Shown here: positions 31,829-40,487 of the stretch, in pieces | Position numbering within the stretch: position 1 is the stretch's first letter | Layout: each line of letters starts with the position of its first letter | Origin: a virus | Length of the DNA stretch: 64,000 bases | Direction: 5' to 3' (one strand) | IMG/VR virus record: IMGVR_UViG_3300037108_000012 | Coordinates: 1-64,000 of that record | Position numbers and translations under genes: made by a program | Notes under the pieces: generated by a model | What the model was told of the DNA's origin: nothing | Seen by the model: the letters and a program-made list of their open reading frames with translations, nothing else | Databases searched by the model: none

Positions 31829-32627
31829 AGCACAAGGAATCATAGAACTACGGGCGTTGAAACTCAAGGCGGAACTGGAAGATCTAAAGCAAGAGCGCAA
31901 GGAACAGGCGCGTGCTTTGAAGGCGTCTAAGGTTTGGGTGAGTGTCAAGAAACGTGTACCCGCGCAGGATTCTCAAAAAGTAATTGTTTGGCATGAAGGT
32001 AGGATGGAGTGTTGCTGGTTTCAGAACGGGAAGTGGTTTGTATACAACGGAACGTATTTCCTAGAGAACAAGGACGTAATCGAAGATGTGAGTCACTGGT
32101 GCGGTATAGATTGGATGACTTCAAGAGATTATCCTATGCGCGGACCAGGATTCAAAAACGCTATCCTCTATATATGGATGAGGATTTCCAATCGAGCGTC
32201 GGATATGGCGTATGATCTGAGGCCGAAGTCTTGGAGTCGAGGGGCGGCGCAACTGGGTAGGAAACCTGTTTTTTATCGTGACTCTTCTGGAAAAGTAATG
32301 AGCGGGATGCCTGAGAATTGTCCTGCGCCGAGAGGATACGAGAAAATCGTTTGCAATAATGTTCACGAGGCTGAGAGGTACTCGGAACTTCAGAGGCGTC
32401 AGGAGAGGGTCGATCATAATCGTCAACAGGCCGAGCGTGGTGCGATTGAAAATGAGTTTGCAAGCGAGATCAGATCAGAGATGAGGACGAAATACGCAAA
32501 CGCTAGGAACAATACAAATCGGGAGTTCATGAGACGCGCATTGGAACGTAACGCAAACAGGACAGACCCAACAGCTTTTGAGCGGGAATCGTACCTTCAC
32601 GCCGAGGCTTTTGAACAAGTCCGGTAG
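31821..32627 (+). CDS. DUF551-like protein (268 aa)
   Basis: Residues about 37-92 (WVSVKKRVPAQDSQKVIVWH ... VIEDVSHWCG) match the DUF551 pattern common in phage proteins. Basic coiled regions flank it. Function unknown. Confidence 0.6.
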   Translation: MPRAQGIIELRALKLKAELEDLKQERKEQARALKASKVWVSVKKRVPAQDSQKVIVWHEGRMECCWFQNGKWFVYNGTYFLENKDVIEDVSHWCGIDWMTSRDYPMRGPGFKNAILYIWMRISNRASDMAYDLRPKSWSRGAAQLGRKPVFYRDSSGKVMSGMPENCPAPRGYEKIVCNNVHEAERYSELQRRQERVDHNRQQAERGAIENEFASEIRSEMRTKYANARNNTNREFMRRALERNANRTDPTAFERESYLHAEAFEQVR

Positions 32628-32639
32628 ACGGGAGAGAAA

Positions 32640-32903
32640 ATGCAACCAATAGATTTGGGACCGATGCAAGAACTGAAACCGTGGGAACCTCCAACATTTG
32701 AGGAGTACGCTTCTACGTACTCAGGGGCAACTTTAGATGACTATAATAAAGCGTGGCCTCAGACTGAAGGATGGAAAGAGGAAGTTGACGATCTGGCGAA
32801 GTTTCTGTTTGAAAACAAGAATGAGATTCTGAGATTGAGTCCAGAAGACGCAAACAAATGGGTATACGAGAACTACCACGGGATATACAAAAGAAAACAG
32901 TAG
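32640..32903 (+). CDS. Hypothetical protein (87 aa)
   Basis: MQPIDLGPMQELKPWEPPTF... acidic and helical; GGGAGAG precedes the ATG. It is the last gene before the portal. Unrecognised. Confidence 0.6.
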   Translation: MQPIDLGPMQELKPWEPPTFEEYASTYSGATLDDYNKAWPQTEGWKEEVDDLAKFLFENKNEILRLSPEDANKWVYENYHGIYKRKQ

Positions 32904-32995
32904 ACAGTAGACAAAATTTAGTATATCATGCGTTTAGTCATGTTTCGGCTTGGGAACCGGAACTCAACAGTGTACCGGGAGGATTGTGAGATTAT

Positions 32996-35089
32996 GTGGC
33001 GAACGATGTAGAGACAGTTTCGTGGCAATGCCCGCCATGGGAAGCTCCCGCGAGCGTAAAAATAGCATGGGTAGAAGAATGTATTTCGGAGGGTGAGGGT
33101 TATTTATCTGGCTCCTCAGCCTATAGGAATCTGAATAGAAATCTGCGTGTGTTTGATGGAGTTTTTAACGATAAAACAAAAAGTACGCTAGTCACAAATC
33201 AGTTAAAATACAACATTCGGAAATTCTGCGAAACCCTTGCGGAAGTACGTGAAATTGCGGGGTTTAGCTCAGACGTACCTGCCTATAAAGCAATGGCAGA
33301 GATGCTTACAAAGGTAAGCAAATGTGTTTATTTAGAGTCAGATTTTCCCTACCAAATCCTAAAAGTTTTGCAGTACGCAACAGTTTGCGGCATTGGATAT
33401 TTATGGCCTAAAGTTCGTCCGACAGAGTACGGATTTGGACCAAGAGAAATGACATTTGATGCGCTAGGGCTATTAGATGTAGTTCCAGTCCAGATACCTG
33501 GGTCAAACGATATTCAAGATTGTTATGCTTGCACGGTTTATGATTATATGCCCATTGCAGAGGCGAGTGCGAAATTTCCTCTATTCCAAGGCCAACTTCA
33601 AACAGTTGGAAGAAATAATTACAAAACTTTAATTCAGGCACAGCGGCAGGATTTTGCTGCTACGTTTCGTTATGGAATGGTTGGGGATGTACAGAGCCGG
33701 AGTTTTGGAAACCTGTACACAGAGATAAGATACACATTTATTAGAGACATACGGATCAACACTACGGGAAAAGAGATGCAGATGGGTGATCCGGGAACGT
33801 CCTGGTTCTATAAAGTCCCGTCTATGGGACAGCCTATTTTTGGAGGGATGAGGGATGGAAAACCATACAGTCGTCCAGCGATGCCTGAAGATTGTAGAAT
33901 CTACCCTAACCTACGGCTCATCATTACGTCTTCAGGACTGGACAGGCCGATGTATGACGGTACTTCCTTCGATTGGGACTCCAAAATACCAGTCATTCAG
34001 TATACAGTGGATGATTGGGCATGGGAACCGCTAGGACGGTCATTAGTAGGGGATGTAGCGTCAATTGAGAACACGATTAGGAAGCATGAAAGGCTGATGG
34101 ATCAGGTTCTTACGGCAGGGATGAATCCTCCAATGGGGTACGATTTGGATACAAACGGAGGATCGGAGATTGAGCATTTTGATATATTTGAGCCTGATGT
34201 AAGACTAGGATTAGCGGGTGGAGAGCCGACAAAGACATTCCAATCGCTACTCCCAGATTCAGTGAGAGTGACTGGAATTAACGAAACGTACCTTAAATAC
34301 TTAGGAGATAAAGAGTTAGCGCAGCTTGGGTTGAATGATGTTGGGAACCTTGCCAACTTAAAAATCAACATGAACGGGGATTCTGCGGACAAACAATTAG
34401 AGGCAATCGGTCCTATCGCCAAGGGGATTGCGATGAGGATTGAAAAAGCCAATAAGCGCATAGGAGAGAGGATGAAGAGCCTCATTCCTCAATGGATGGA
34501 TGCTGCGCGTCTTATCGAATATGTAGGACCAGACCATATTGCTAAGGAAATGTTTGATTATAATCCAGACGATATGGTTCCTAGTCACTTGCCAGACGAA
34601 TTGTTTAGTGGACAATTCCCTACTACTCCATCCATGTACGACCGTCTGACCAGAGCGAAGTTCTTTGTAAAGAAGCTCCGACTTGTTTCTGTTCCTAGCA
34701 CACTTCTTAAAATCACACAGGCGCAAGAGCAATTGAAGTTTCTTCAACTGAAACGCACTCCCGGATGCCCGATCAGTTGGCTAACTGTCTTTAAAAAGTT
34801 AGACATAGCCAACCCTGAGCAGGAAATTGAGAAGAGTTTCAAAGAGCAAGCCCAACTTAAAAAGATGGAAATTATGAGCCAGATTGAGGTAATGAAAGCC
34901 CTTAAAGCGGCAGGAATCGATCCTTCTATTTTGATGGGTGGAGGACAAGAGGGTGGTCATGGAGGTAGTGGAGGAAAGAGCGGTGGACAGCATGGTGGTG
35001 GTCGTCCTCCATCGGGACAACGCCAACCTCGCATATCCCAAAAAGGAGCAGCGGGTGGAGTTCCACGTCAGGTCGTAAAAGAGAGCTAA
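32996..35089 (+). CDS. Portal-like protein (697 aa)
   Basis: GTG start. Size, position after terL and before the scaffold and capsid, and the C-terminal helical region (SRxLKITQAQEQLKFLQL and NPEQEIEKSFKEQAQLKKME) fit a portal. The extreme C-terminus is Gly/His-rich (GGGQEGGHGGSGG). No portal motif is unmistakable by eye, so the call rests mainly on context and size. The nearest Shine-Dalgarno (GGGAGG) is 13 nt away. Confidence 0.7.
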   Translation: MANDVETVSWQCPPWEAPASVKIAWVEECISEGEGYLSGSSAYRNLNRNLRVFDGVFNDKTKSTLVTNQLKYNIRKFCETLAEVREIAGFSSDVPAYKAMAEMLTKVSKCVYLESDFPYQILKVLQYATVCGIGYLWPKVRPTEYGFGPREMTFDALGLLDVVPVQIPGSNDIQDCYACTVYDYMPIAEASAKFPLFQGQLQTVGRNNYKTLIQAQRQDFAATFRYGMVGDVQSRSFGNLYTEIRYTFIRDIRINTTGKEMQMGDPGTSWFYKVPSMGQPIFGGMRDGKPYSRPAMPEDCRIYPNLRLIITSSGLDRPMYDGTSFDWDSKIPVIQYTVDDWAWEPLGRSLVGDVASIENTIRKHERLMDQVLTAGMNPPMGYDLDTNGGSEIEHFDIFEPDVRLGLAGGEPTKTFQSLLPDSVRVTGINETYLKYLGDKELAQLGLNDVGNLANLKINMNGDSADKQLEAIGPIAKGIAMRIEKANKRIGERMKSLIPQWMDAARLIEYVGPDHIAKEMFDYNPDDMVPSHLPDELFSGQFPTTPSMYDRLTRAKFFVKKLRLVSVPSTLLKITQAQEQLKFLQLKRTPGCPISWLTVFKKLDIANPEQEIEKSFKEQAQLKKMEIMSQIEVMKALKAAGIDPSILMGGGQEGGHGGSGGKSGGQHGGGRPPSGQRQPRISQKGAAGGVPRQVVKES

Positions 35090-35120
35090 GTAGTACAAAC
35101 CAAACACATTAGGAGAGAAA

Positions 35121-35354
35121 ATGGCAATCAAAGTTAAGATACAAAAAGATTACCTTCTTACCGAGTTTTCCGTAGAAGGTAGCGTTTCAGAGATAGATGA
35201 TGTTTTAAAGTCGATCAAAGCCAATGGTAAGTCAGTAACCTTGTACAATAACGGATCAATCCAAGGCATAAACGTAGAGCAAAGGACAAAGCTGACAACA
35301 GATCAATCCACTGAAATACGTAAAATGATAGGAGTGGGAGACAAGGAACTGTAG
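35121..35354 (+). CDS. Small hypothetical protein (77 aa)
   Basis: MAIKVKIQKDYLLTEFSVEG... a beta-alpha type small domain. AGGAGAG precedes the ATG. It ends 2 bp before the 3' end of the opposing methyltransferase gene. Confidence 0.6.
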   Translation: MAIKVKIQKDYLLTEFSVEGSVSEIDDVLKSIKANGKSVTLYNNGSIQGINVEQRTKLTTDQSTEIRKMIGVGDKEL

Positions 35355-35355
35355 G

Positions 35356-36023
35356 CTATCCGAAGTCGAACACTTCTTGAGAAAGACGTTTAGCGGCGAG
35401 TTCGGCATAATCTTCGCGGATTTCGATACCGATTGCTTTTCGTCCTAGTTTCTTGGCTGCTACCAGTGTCGTACCACTTCCACAAAACGGATCAATGATT
35501 GTTTGCCCCTCTCCGCTTGCAACTGATACTAGCCGTAGCATAACGGAGAGGGGTTTTACTGTCGGGTGTCCCATCCATCCGTTTTGCTCTGCTGGACAAA
35601 TAATATATCTGCTACGTGATTCGTATCCTCCAAAGAGGCAGGATGAATCCTCGAAGGAATGGACGATATACTCTGTGTCTGGAAGGTAGTTCGCATTGAC
35701 CAAAGGCGTAGGATTCGGTTTATTCCAAGTCAAGAGCATCCATCTTCTTTGAGAGGCAAGGGAAAGCATTTCTTGAAGTTGCTGTTTAGCGCAGAAGACC
35801 ATCCAATTCTTGAATGGCATTAGAATACTTGTATCGAACCCGTCGTCAAGCTCACCATCTATAGAGGCAAGGTACTCTCGTTTAGCTCCTATGCCCCCCC
35901 GGAGGCGACCAGTTTGTACGGTGGGTCTGTCAGAAGCAGGTCGCACTTGGGTAGTGTTGGAATGACTTCTTTGCAATTTCCGAGGTAAATTTCGATTCCA
36001 GCATGAGAATAATACGGTTTCAT
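35356..36023 (-). CDS. DNA methyltransferase, split by a -1 frameshift at a G7 run
   Basis: The first 42 codons from ATG 36023 (behind GGAGAG) encode MKPYYSHAGIEIYLGN ... LLLTDPPYKLVASG and stop at once after a run of seven G. One more G, or a -1 slip, joins it to a 200-residue frame with IIDPFCGSGTTLVAAKKLG near its end. TDPPY before DPFCGSGT is the order of beta-type N4/N6 amino-methyltransferases. So either a broken gene, a sequencing error, phase variation or programmed slippage. It is transcribed against the late operon. Confidence 0.75.
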
Positions 36024-36053
36024 TTTCTCTCCAATTCGATTATAATCCTGCGC

Positions 36054-36506
36054 CTACAGGCCGTCAAATAGAGACGGCTGGTTTGGTATCGGAGGTTTTG
36101 GTTTCAGTATGGACTTTACTGGAAGTATATCGCCAATTCCGTCAGATTTTGCCATATTTGCAGCCATAGAGATCACCCGAACATTTCCTGACAAATACCC
36201 TACAGATGGAATTATCCTGTCGATACTAGCCCAGCAACGACGTTCTCCTTTTCCGTCGTAAATCAATTTTATTCCCAATATAGGGCAAAACTCAGGTAGT
36301 GGTAATATATCTTCCTTCGTAAATCCGAATGGAATATCCTCATTTTTAGAGCGTAGTTTGCATCTCGAAACAGCAGTTGTCGCCCAATACTTCACCCTAG
36401 ACGATTTCTTTGAAGAAATTCTTCTTTCAGGGTGACGCTTCCTAAAACTCCTAGAATTTATCCTATTTCTTACATCTGGTACAAATCTTATGGTGGAGTT
36501 CAGCAT
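36054..36506 (-). CDS. HNH-like homing endonuclease (about 150 aa)
   Basis: EFCPILGIKLIYDGKGERRC then WASIDRIIPSVGYLSGNVRV is the pattern of free-standing phage HNH proteins (SIDRI...GY..GNV..IS..AN..K). Start is uncertain: ATG 36506 (or TTG 36518) overlaps the upstream gene. The N-terminal part before about 36430 may be a remnant. Confidence 0.65.
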   Translation of the reverse strand: MLNSTIRFVPDVRNRINSRSFRKRHPERRISSKKSSRVKYWATTAVSRCKLRSKNEDIPFGFTKEDILPLPEFCPILGIKLIYDGKGERRCWASIDRIIPSVGYLSGNVRVISMAANMAKSDGIGDILPVKSILKPKPPIPNQPSLFDGL

Positions 36507-36672
36507 CGTTATCTTCAAGTATTTCTCTTATTGAAGGCAAAGATTCCCGATTGTCATCATCAATAAAATCTTCGTCTAATTCAAAACCATCAGAATCAAA
36601 CGAAAAATTAACAATGGACCATTCTGGAAGAATAGGATTTTCGGCGTATAATGGAACAGATAGGGGTGTCAT
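36463..36672 (-). CDS. Acidic protein ending in a CxxC motif (69 aa)
   Basis: MTPLSVPLYAENPILPEWSI... acidic, ending HHKICTRCKK. AAAGGAGG precedes the ATG. KICTRCKK is what phage HNH proteins usually start with, followed by more sequence; here a stop follows directly. It may be a separate gene or the front of a frameshifted HNH gene. Confidence 0.5.
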   Translation of the reverse strand: MTPLSVPLYAENPILPEWSIVNFSFDSDGFELDEDFIDDDNRESLPSIREILEDNDAELHHKICTRCKK

Positions 36673-36727
36673 GGTCGTCCTCCTTTGACGGCTTAGGCTT
36701 TGCCGGGGCAGCAACCCCGACACCTCT

Positions 36728-36736
36728 ATTATACCA
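36728..36736 (-). promoter_or_regulatory. Leftward extended -10 promoter
   Basis: TGGTATAAT on the leftward strand, an exact extended -10 (TGnTATAAT). It would drive the 36672-35356 methyltransferase/HNH island, with a leader that can form a GGGG/CCCC hairpin. Confidence 0.6.
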
Positions 36737-36804
36737 AACTTTAGAGAAAAAGTGACGAAGTAAAATTATTTTGAAGAAAAGTTCACTAAACACGTAAAAA
36801 AGAC

Positions 36805-36833
36805 TTGACAAACGTCTCGATATGCTCTACTTT
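36805..36833 (+). promoter_or_regulatory. Rightward promoter for the capsid genes
   Basis: TTGACA (36805-36810), 17-bp spacer, TACTTT (36828-36833). It reads into the terminator at 36904 and the genes from 36980. Confidence 0.45.
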
Positions 36834-36903
36834 TTATAAAGACGCAAGAAGTTAAGGCGTCGAGACATTAGCACGCGGCCCCCTCCTTATAAAGGGAACA
36901 ACT

Positions 36904-36937
36904 GGCGACTAGGCGAATTTGGCCTAGCCGCCTTTTT
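36904..36937 (+). terminator. Intrinsic terminator
   Basis: GGCGACTAGGC and GCCTAGCCGCC pair with a bulge around GAATTTG, followed by TTTTT. It lies between the leftward island and the basic microprotein gene at 36980, so it can separate transcription units or attenuate. Confidence 0.65.
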
Positions 36938-36979
36938 CGTTTGTTCCAAACAATCCAACCAGTTTCAAAGGAGAACATC

Positions 36980-37084
36980 ATGGCAAAGCGTCACGTAGGT
37001 GGAAAGAAAGCACACGTTAAGAAGGCTGCACACAAGGGCCGTGGCCGCAAGCGCACCAGCAAGAAGCTCGCAATCAAGGCGTAG
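36980..37084 (+). CDS. Highly basic microprotein (34 aa)
   Basis: MAKRHVGGKKAHVKKAAHKG then RGRKRTSKKLAIKA. Almost half Lys/Arg/His. AAAGGAG precedes the ATG by 7 nt. It resembles a DNA-condensing peptide packed with the genome, but this is inference. Confidence 0.6.
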   Translation: MAKRHVGGKKAHVKKAAHKGRGRKRTSKKLAIKA

Positions 37085-37108
37085 TCTAACCATCTAACGG
37101 AGAGATTC

Positions 37109-37411
37109 ATGGCTACGAATTCTATGCCAGTTACGGATCAACAGGGCGGCGCTCCTCCTCAAGGAGCGGGTGCTGCCCCTCCTCCCCCACCTCCTGATGG
37201 TGGGGGTCAGCAAGGCCCACCGTCTCAGGGTCCAGCAAATCAAATCCAAATGCTTTTAGGTAAATGGAGCCAAGTAGCGCAAGAGATCGCGCAAGCCTAT
37301 CCACAGATCGCTGCCGAATTGAACAAAATCGTGCAGGCGATAGGTGAGGCGCAGACGAAGATGGTAGCACCGCCACAGCCAACGCCTACAAGCCAACAGC
37401 CACCATATTAA
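37109..37411 (+). CDS. Pro/Gly/Gln-rich protein (100 aa)
   Basis: MATNSMPVTDQQGGAPPQGA... with a run of seven Pro, then a helix (IQMLLGKWSQVAQEIAQAYP) and Pro-rich tail. Probably structural or head-assembly related. Unrecognised. Confidence 0.6.
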   Translation: MATNSMPVTDQQGGAPPQGAGAAPPPPPPDGGGQQGPPSQGPANQIQMLLGKWSQVAQEIAQAYPQIAAELNKIVQAIGEAQTKMVAPPQPTPTSQQPPY

Positions 37412-37443
37412 GGCAACAAGGAAATCCGGGAGAATAGTGAACC

Positions 37444-38427
37444 ATGACAATCGCAGAAGTGTTGAAGCAATCCGGTTGGAGCCAAGAGCAAATTGATGCT
37501 CTTGACGCGAAAGCTCTAAATGGGCTTAACGGTTATGTAACGGGTGTACAAACAGAAGCGGAACAAAAGCATAAAGCGGCGGTAGAAGCGGCAGCGAAGG
37601 CCGAGGCGGATAGGAAAGCACAAGAGGAATTAACGACCGCAGCGAAGGCCGCACAGGATGCCGCAGAGCTTAACGTAAGGAACTACCAAGATTTTTGGAA
37701 TAATGTTTATCCTGCGGCTAACGCAGAATCGGAAGCAGAGAAAGTAAGATTGGCGAAAGAAGCATCGGACGCAAAAGCTGAGGCTGCTTACTATAAAGCT
37801 CAAAGAGAAAGTTACCTTGGGACGCTGGGAATAGAACCATCCAACGCTCCAGTGTTTACCCCTCCCTCCTCTCCAGTAGTAGACCCAGTAAAGACTCCCG
37901 GAACTCCTACATTCTCAGAAGATGCTTTTATGAAGCGTGTGGATAAAGGTGTGTTTACCATTCAGGATATTGGCTGGAAGTATCAGCAACTTTATGGAAC
38001 TCCGATTCCTATTTCTCCTAGCGACTTAGTGGCGAAGGCTGATGCGATTAAACTTAGCCCGATGGAGTATGCGGCTAGGACGTATCGTTTTGCGGAGAAG
38101 GAAGCTGAGCATCGTGCGGCGGAAGCAAAGAAGCATGATGACGAGATTGCAGCCGCAGCTAAGAGTGCTTCGGATGCTGACTGGAAGGCGAAGTTGGATG
38201 CTCGTGAGGCTGAGTTTGCAGCGAAAGATCGTCAAAGAGCCGAGCAAATGAGCAGCAATCCTGATACAAAGTTGCCTCCTGGGTCGGCAAAGTTTACAGA
38301 GTTGAAGCGGGCAGTAGCTCAGGGTGAGCGTCCTGATCCAACGAAGATGAGCGCAAATGAGCGCAGACAGTTGACCTTGAATAACATCCACAAGGCAATT
38401 GAAGAGCGCGAATCAGTTGTAGCGTAG
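37444..38427 (+). CDS. Scaffold-like protein (327 aa)
   Basis: Ala/Glu/Lys-rich with long helices (AAAKAEADRKAQEELTTAAK) and a Pro-rich hinge near 130-150. Placement directly before the capsid gene (apart from a homing gene) and composition fit a scaffold. No protease motif. Confidence 0.7.
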   Translation: MTIAEVLKQSGWSQEQIDALDAKALNGLNGYVTGVQTEAEQKHKAAVEAAAKAEADRKAQEELTTAAKAAQDAAELNVRNYQDFWNNVYPAANAESEAEKVRLAKEASDAKAEAAYYKAQRESYLGTLGIEPSNAPVFTPPSSPVVDPVKTPGTPTFSEDAFMKRVDKGVFTIQDIGWKYQQLYGTPIPISPSDLVAKADAIKLSPMEYAARTYRFAEKEAEHRAAEAKKHDDEIAAAAKSASDADWKAKLDAREAEFAAKDRQRAEQMSSNPDTKLPPGSAKFTELKRAVAQGERPDPTKMSANERRQLTLNNIHKAIEERESVVA

Positions 38428-38429
38428 TA

Positions 38430-38458
38430 CCTAAGTTGCTAGTATAATAGGACTTAGG
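38430..38458 (+). promoter_or_regulatory. Inverted repeat with TATAAT before the homing gene
   Basis: CCTAAGT (38430-38436) and ACTTAGG (38452-38458) pair around TATAAT at 38443-38448. No good -35. It could serve as promoter or attenuator for the homing gene at 38471. Confidence 0.4.
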
Positions 38459-38470
38459 AGGAAACAAAGA

Positions 38471-39115
38471 ATGAAGCGTGACTACAAAATCGTAAAGAAG
38501 GACCGTGAAGGTCTTGATGCCGTCAGACGGCCTACAGCTATTGAAGTTGCGTGGGCCGCAGGTATCTACGAGGGCGAAGGAAGTTGCGTAACGAATCACA
38601 ACGGAAAAGGCAGTATGTCATTTTCTGTTACGGTTGCACAGAAAGACCCGGAATTGCTTTACCGAATGCGCGATTTATTCGGTGGAACAATAAGTCACTA
38701 CGAGAGAATTTTTAATAAGAAAGTCTGTCCGATTTTTCATTGGAAGATTTGCGGTGACAGAGCAAGAACCTTTATTGGTGTCATCTACCCATTTCTAACT
38801 GCGAGAAGGAAACAGCAAGTAGAAGCGACACCGGCAGGACATTTTATCGAACTTGCCCAAGATTTAATTCAATTTGATTTAACTCTTGGTAAGTCTCAAG
38901 TTTACGAAAGCCTTTGGAATAAGATTGACGAGTACGATGCACAACAACGTGTAAAAGCGCACGAACACAAAAATCAATACCAGAAAGAATACTGGGCTAA
39001 GCAATCTGCCGATCCAGAATACAGGGAACGGAAACGCCTCGCACAACAAGAACGCAGAAAAATCAAAAAGGAACAGTTACAAGCAGGAGTTATTAAGTTA
39101 GTAGCTGCTGCTTAA
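38471..39115 (+). CDS. LAGLIDADG-type homing endonuclease (214 aa)
   Basis: EVAWAAGIYEGEGS near 27-40 is the single LAGLIDADG motif. The C-terminal 60 residues are a basic helix (QYQKEYWAKQSADPEYRERK), probably DNA-binding. It sits between scaffold and capsid genes without an intron, so it is a free-standing homing gene. Confidence 0.8.
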   Translation: MKRDYKIVKKDREGLDAVRRPTAIEVAWAAGIYEGEGSCVTNHNGKGSMSFSVTVAQKDPELLYRMRDLFGGTISHYERIFNKKVCPIFHWKICGDRARTFIGVIYPFLTARRKQQVEATPAGHFIELAQDLIQFDLTLGKSQVYESLWNKIDEYDAQQRVKAHEHKNQYQKEYWAKQSADPEYRERKRLAQQERRKIKKEQLQAGVIKLVAAA

Positions 39116-39132
39116 CTGAAAGGAACCCCATC

Positions 39133-40404
39133 ATGGCATTCACCCCGCAAGATCCACTGTTTAATGAGATCGATTCTACCAACCTGGAGAGCGTTCGGAA
39201 AGAATGTGTCTGGAATAATTTCTTTGTTGGAACTCCATTTCTCGAAGAGTTGCGCCGTTCCGGTGTAGCTGACCCGTATCTTGGTGGCGCAGGCATGACG
39301 GAAGTCTTCCTGTATGGTCGTCCACAGGGTGCTGGTGTTAACCCAGGCCAGACGATCACAGTGACTCGTCAGCAGATCACTGACAAGCTGAAGTTCTACG
39401 AGAAGGGATATGCTTCTTGGTTCCCGATGGATGATTGGGAAATGGACGATGGGTCCAAGCAGGGTGGTGTTATTAACTCTGGTCCTGCGCGGATTGCTGA
39501 TCTGTACGCTATCTTTATGGAAGCGTTGGTCATGCAGATCAACACCATGCTCGAAATGGATAGTTTCCGTCACGGACAGGTATCGTCTTCGACAGTTTCC
39601 GATAACCGTTATAAGGTAAGTAATGGTTTGGACGAAGCATTGAATAACGGTATTGATACGTCAGTGTATGGAAACCGTTATACGTCCTACGGCTCTCAGG
39701 CCCGCAACGGTGCGGTTGGTGCTTCGATCAACGTGACTCCGCTGTATCTTGGACAGCAGGTAACGACTGGTACGACGGCGGCTCCTGCAACGAGTGGACC
39801 AGGACAGATTAATTTTGGCGCATTGATGCAGCTTTGGTCTCAGTGCAAGATCACTGGTGGCAAGCCTAAGTTAGGAATCACAAACGTATTTGGATTCAAG
39901 GCAATTGCTGTGGCTTTGGATGCTTATCGAAGAGACATTTCCAATATCAAGCATGACATCACTTGGGATGCTCTGGACTTTAACGGTACGCAGATTTATT
40001 CCGATCCTCTTTCTCCATCTGCACAGGCACAGTATTACATTCCTCTCGCATCAGGTGGAGCGTCTGGCAACACGAGCTTGGTTGACGGCGTAGGATCGAA
40101 CACGGCAACGGTTGCTTACCAGACTCCTCAGTTCTTGAATGCGGCTGGTGGAAACTCTCTGTTGTCTCCAACGAACTCTGGATTGCCATCGAACGCGATC
40201 ATTCAGCCTTCAGAAGTTATTTACTTCTTGACTCCTGAGACGTTCAAGTTGCGGACGACTGACAAGCCCGGATGGAACTTTGGAGTGCGCAGAACTAGCC
40301 AATGGAATAACGTGAGCGTGGATACAATCTTCATGCGCTTGGCAACGAACCTATATTGCGCCCAGCCAAGGCAAAACGCACTAGGATTCGGATTCACCGC
40401 CTAA
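39133..40404 (+). CDS. Major capsid protein candidate (423 aa)
   Basis: MAFTPQDPLFNEIDSTNLES... Position after the scaffold, size, an N-terminal helix, and Gly/Asn-rich loops fit an HK97-fold coat protein, perhaps P22-like. The downstream hairpin at 40412-40443 often follows coat genes. No unique motif, but the context is strong. Confidence 0.8.
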   Translation: MAFTPQDPLFNEIDSTNLESVRKECVWNNFFVGTPFLEELRRSGVADPYLGGAGMTEVFLYGRPQGAGVNPGQTITVTRQQITDKLKFYEKGYASWFPMDDWEMDDGSKQGGVINSGPARIADLYAIFMEALVMQINTMLEMDSFRHGQVSSSTVSDNRYKVSNGLDEALNNGIDTSVYGNRYTSYGSQARNGAVGASINVTPLYLGQQVTTGTTAAPATSGPGQINFGALMQLWSQCKITGGKPKLGITNVFGFKAIAVALDAYRRDISNIKHDITWDALDFNGTQIYSDPLSPSAQAQYYIPLASGGASGNTSLVDGVGSNTATVAYQTPQFLNAAGGNSLLSPTNSGLPSNAIIQPSEVIYFLTPETFKLRTTDKPGWNFGVRRTSQWNNVSVDTIFMRLATNLYCAQPRQNALGFGFTA

Positions 40405-40411
40405 GATTAAC

Positions 40412-40443
40412 GCCTGACTGTTTGAGTAATTAGGCAGTCAGGC
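40412..40443 (+). terminator. Hairpin after the capsid gene
   Basis: GCCTGACTG and CAGTCAGGC pair around 14 nt, followed by no long T-run. Probably an attenuator or mRNA-stabilising hairpin that keeps the coat protein high. Confidence 0.45.
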
Positions 40444-40487
40444 TGACAACAAGTTTGATTTCGAGAATGTAGTCAAGGAGATTTACG

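Noticed and set aside
36440-36470. Three TAG codons after KICTRCKK as possible amber reassignment
   Set aside because: TAG, TGA and TAA all end well-defined genes in the window, and a TGA follows soon in the same frame. A standard code is simpler.
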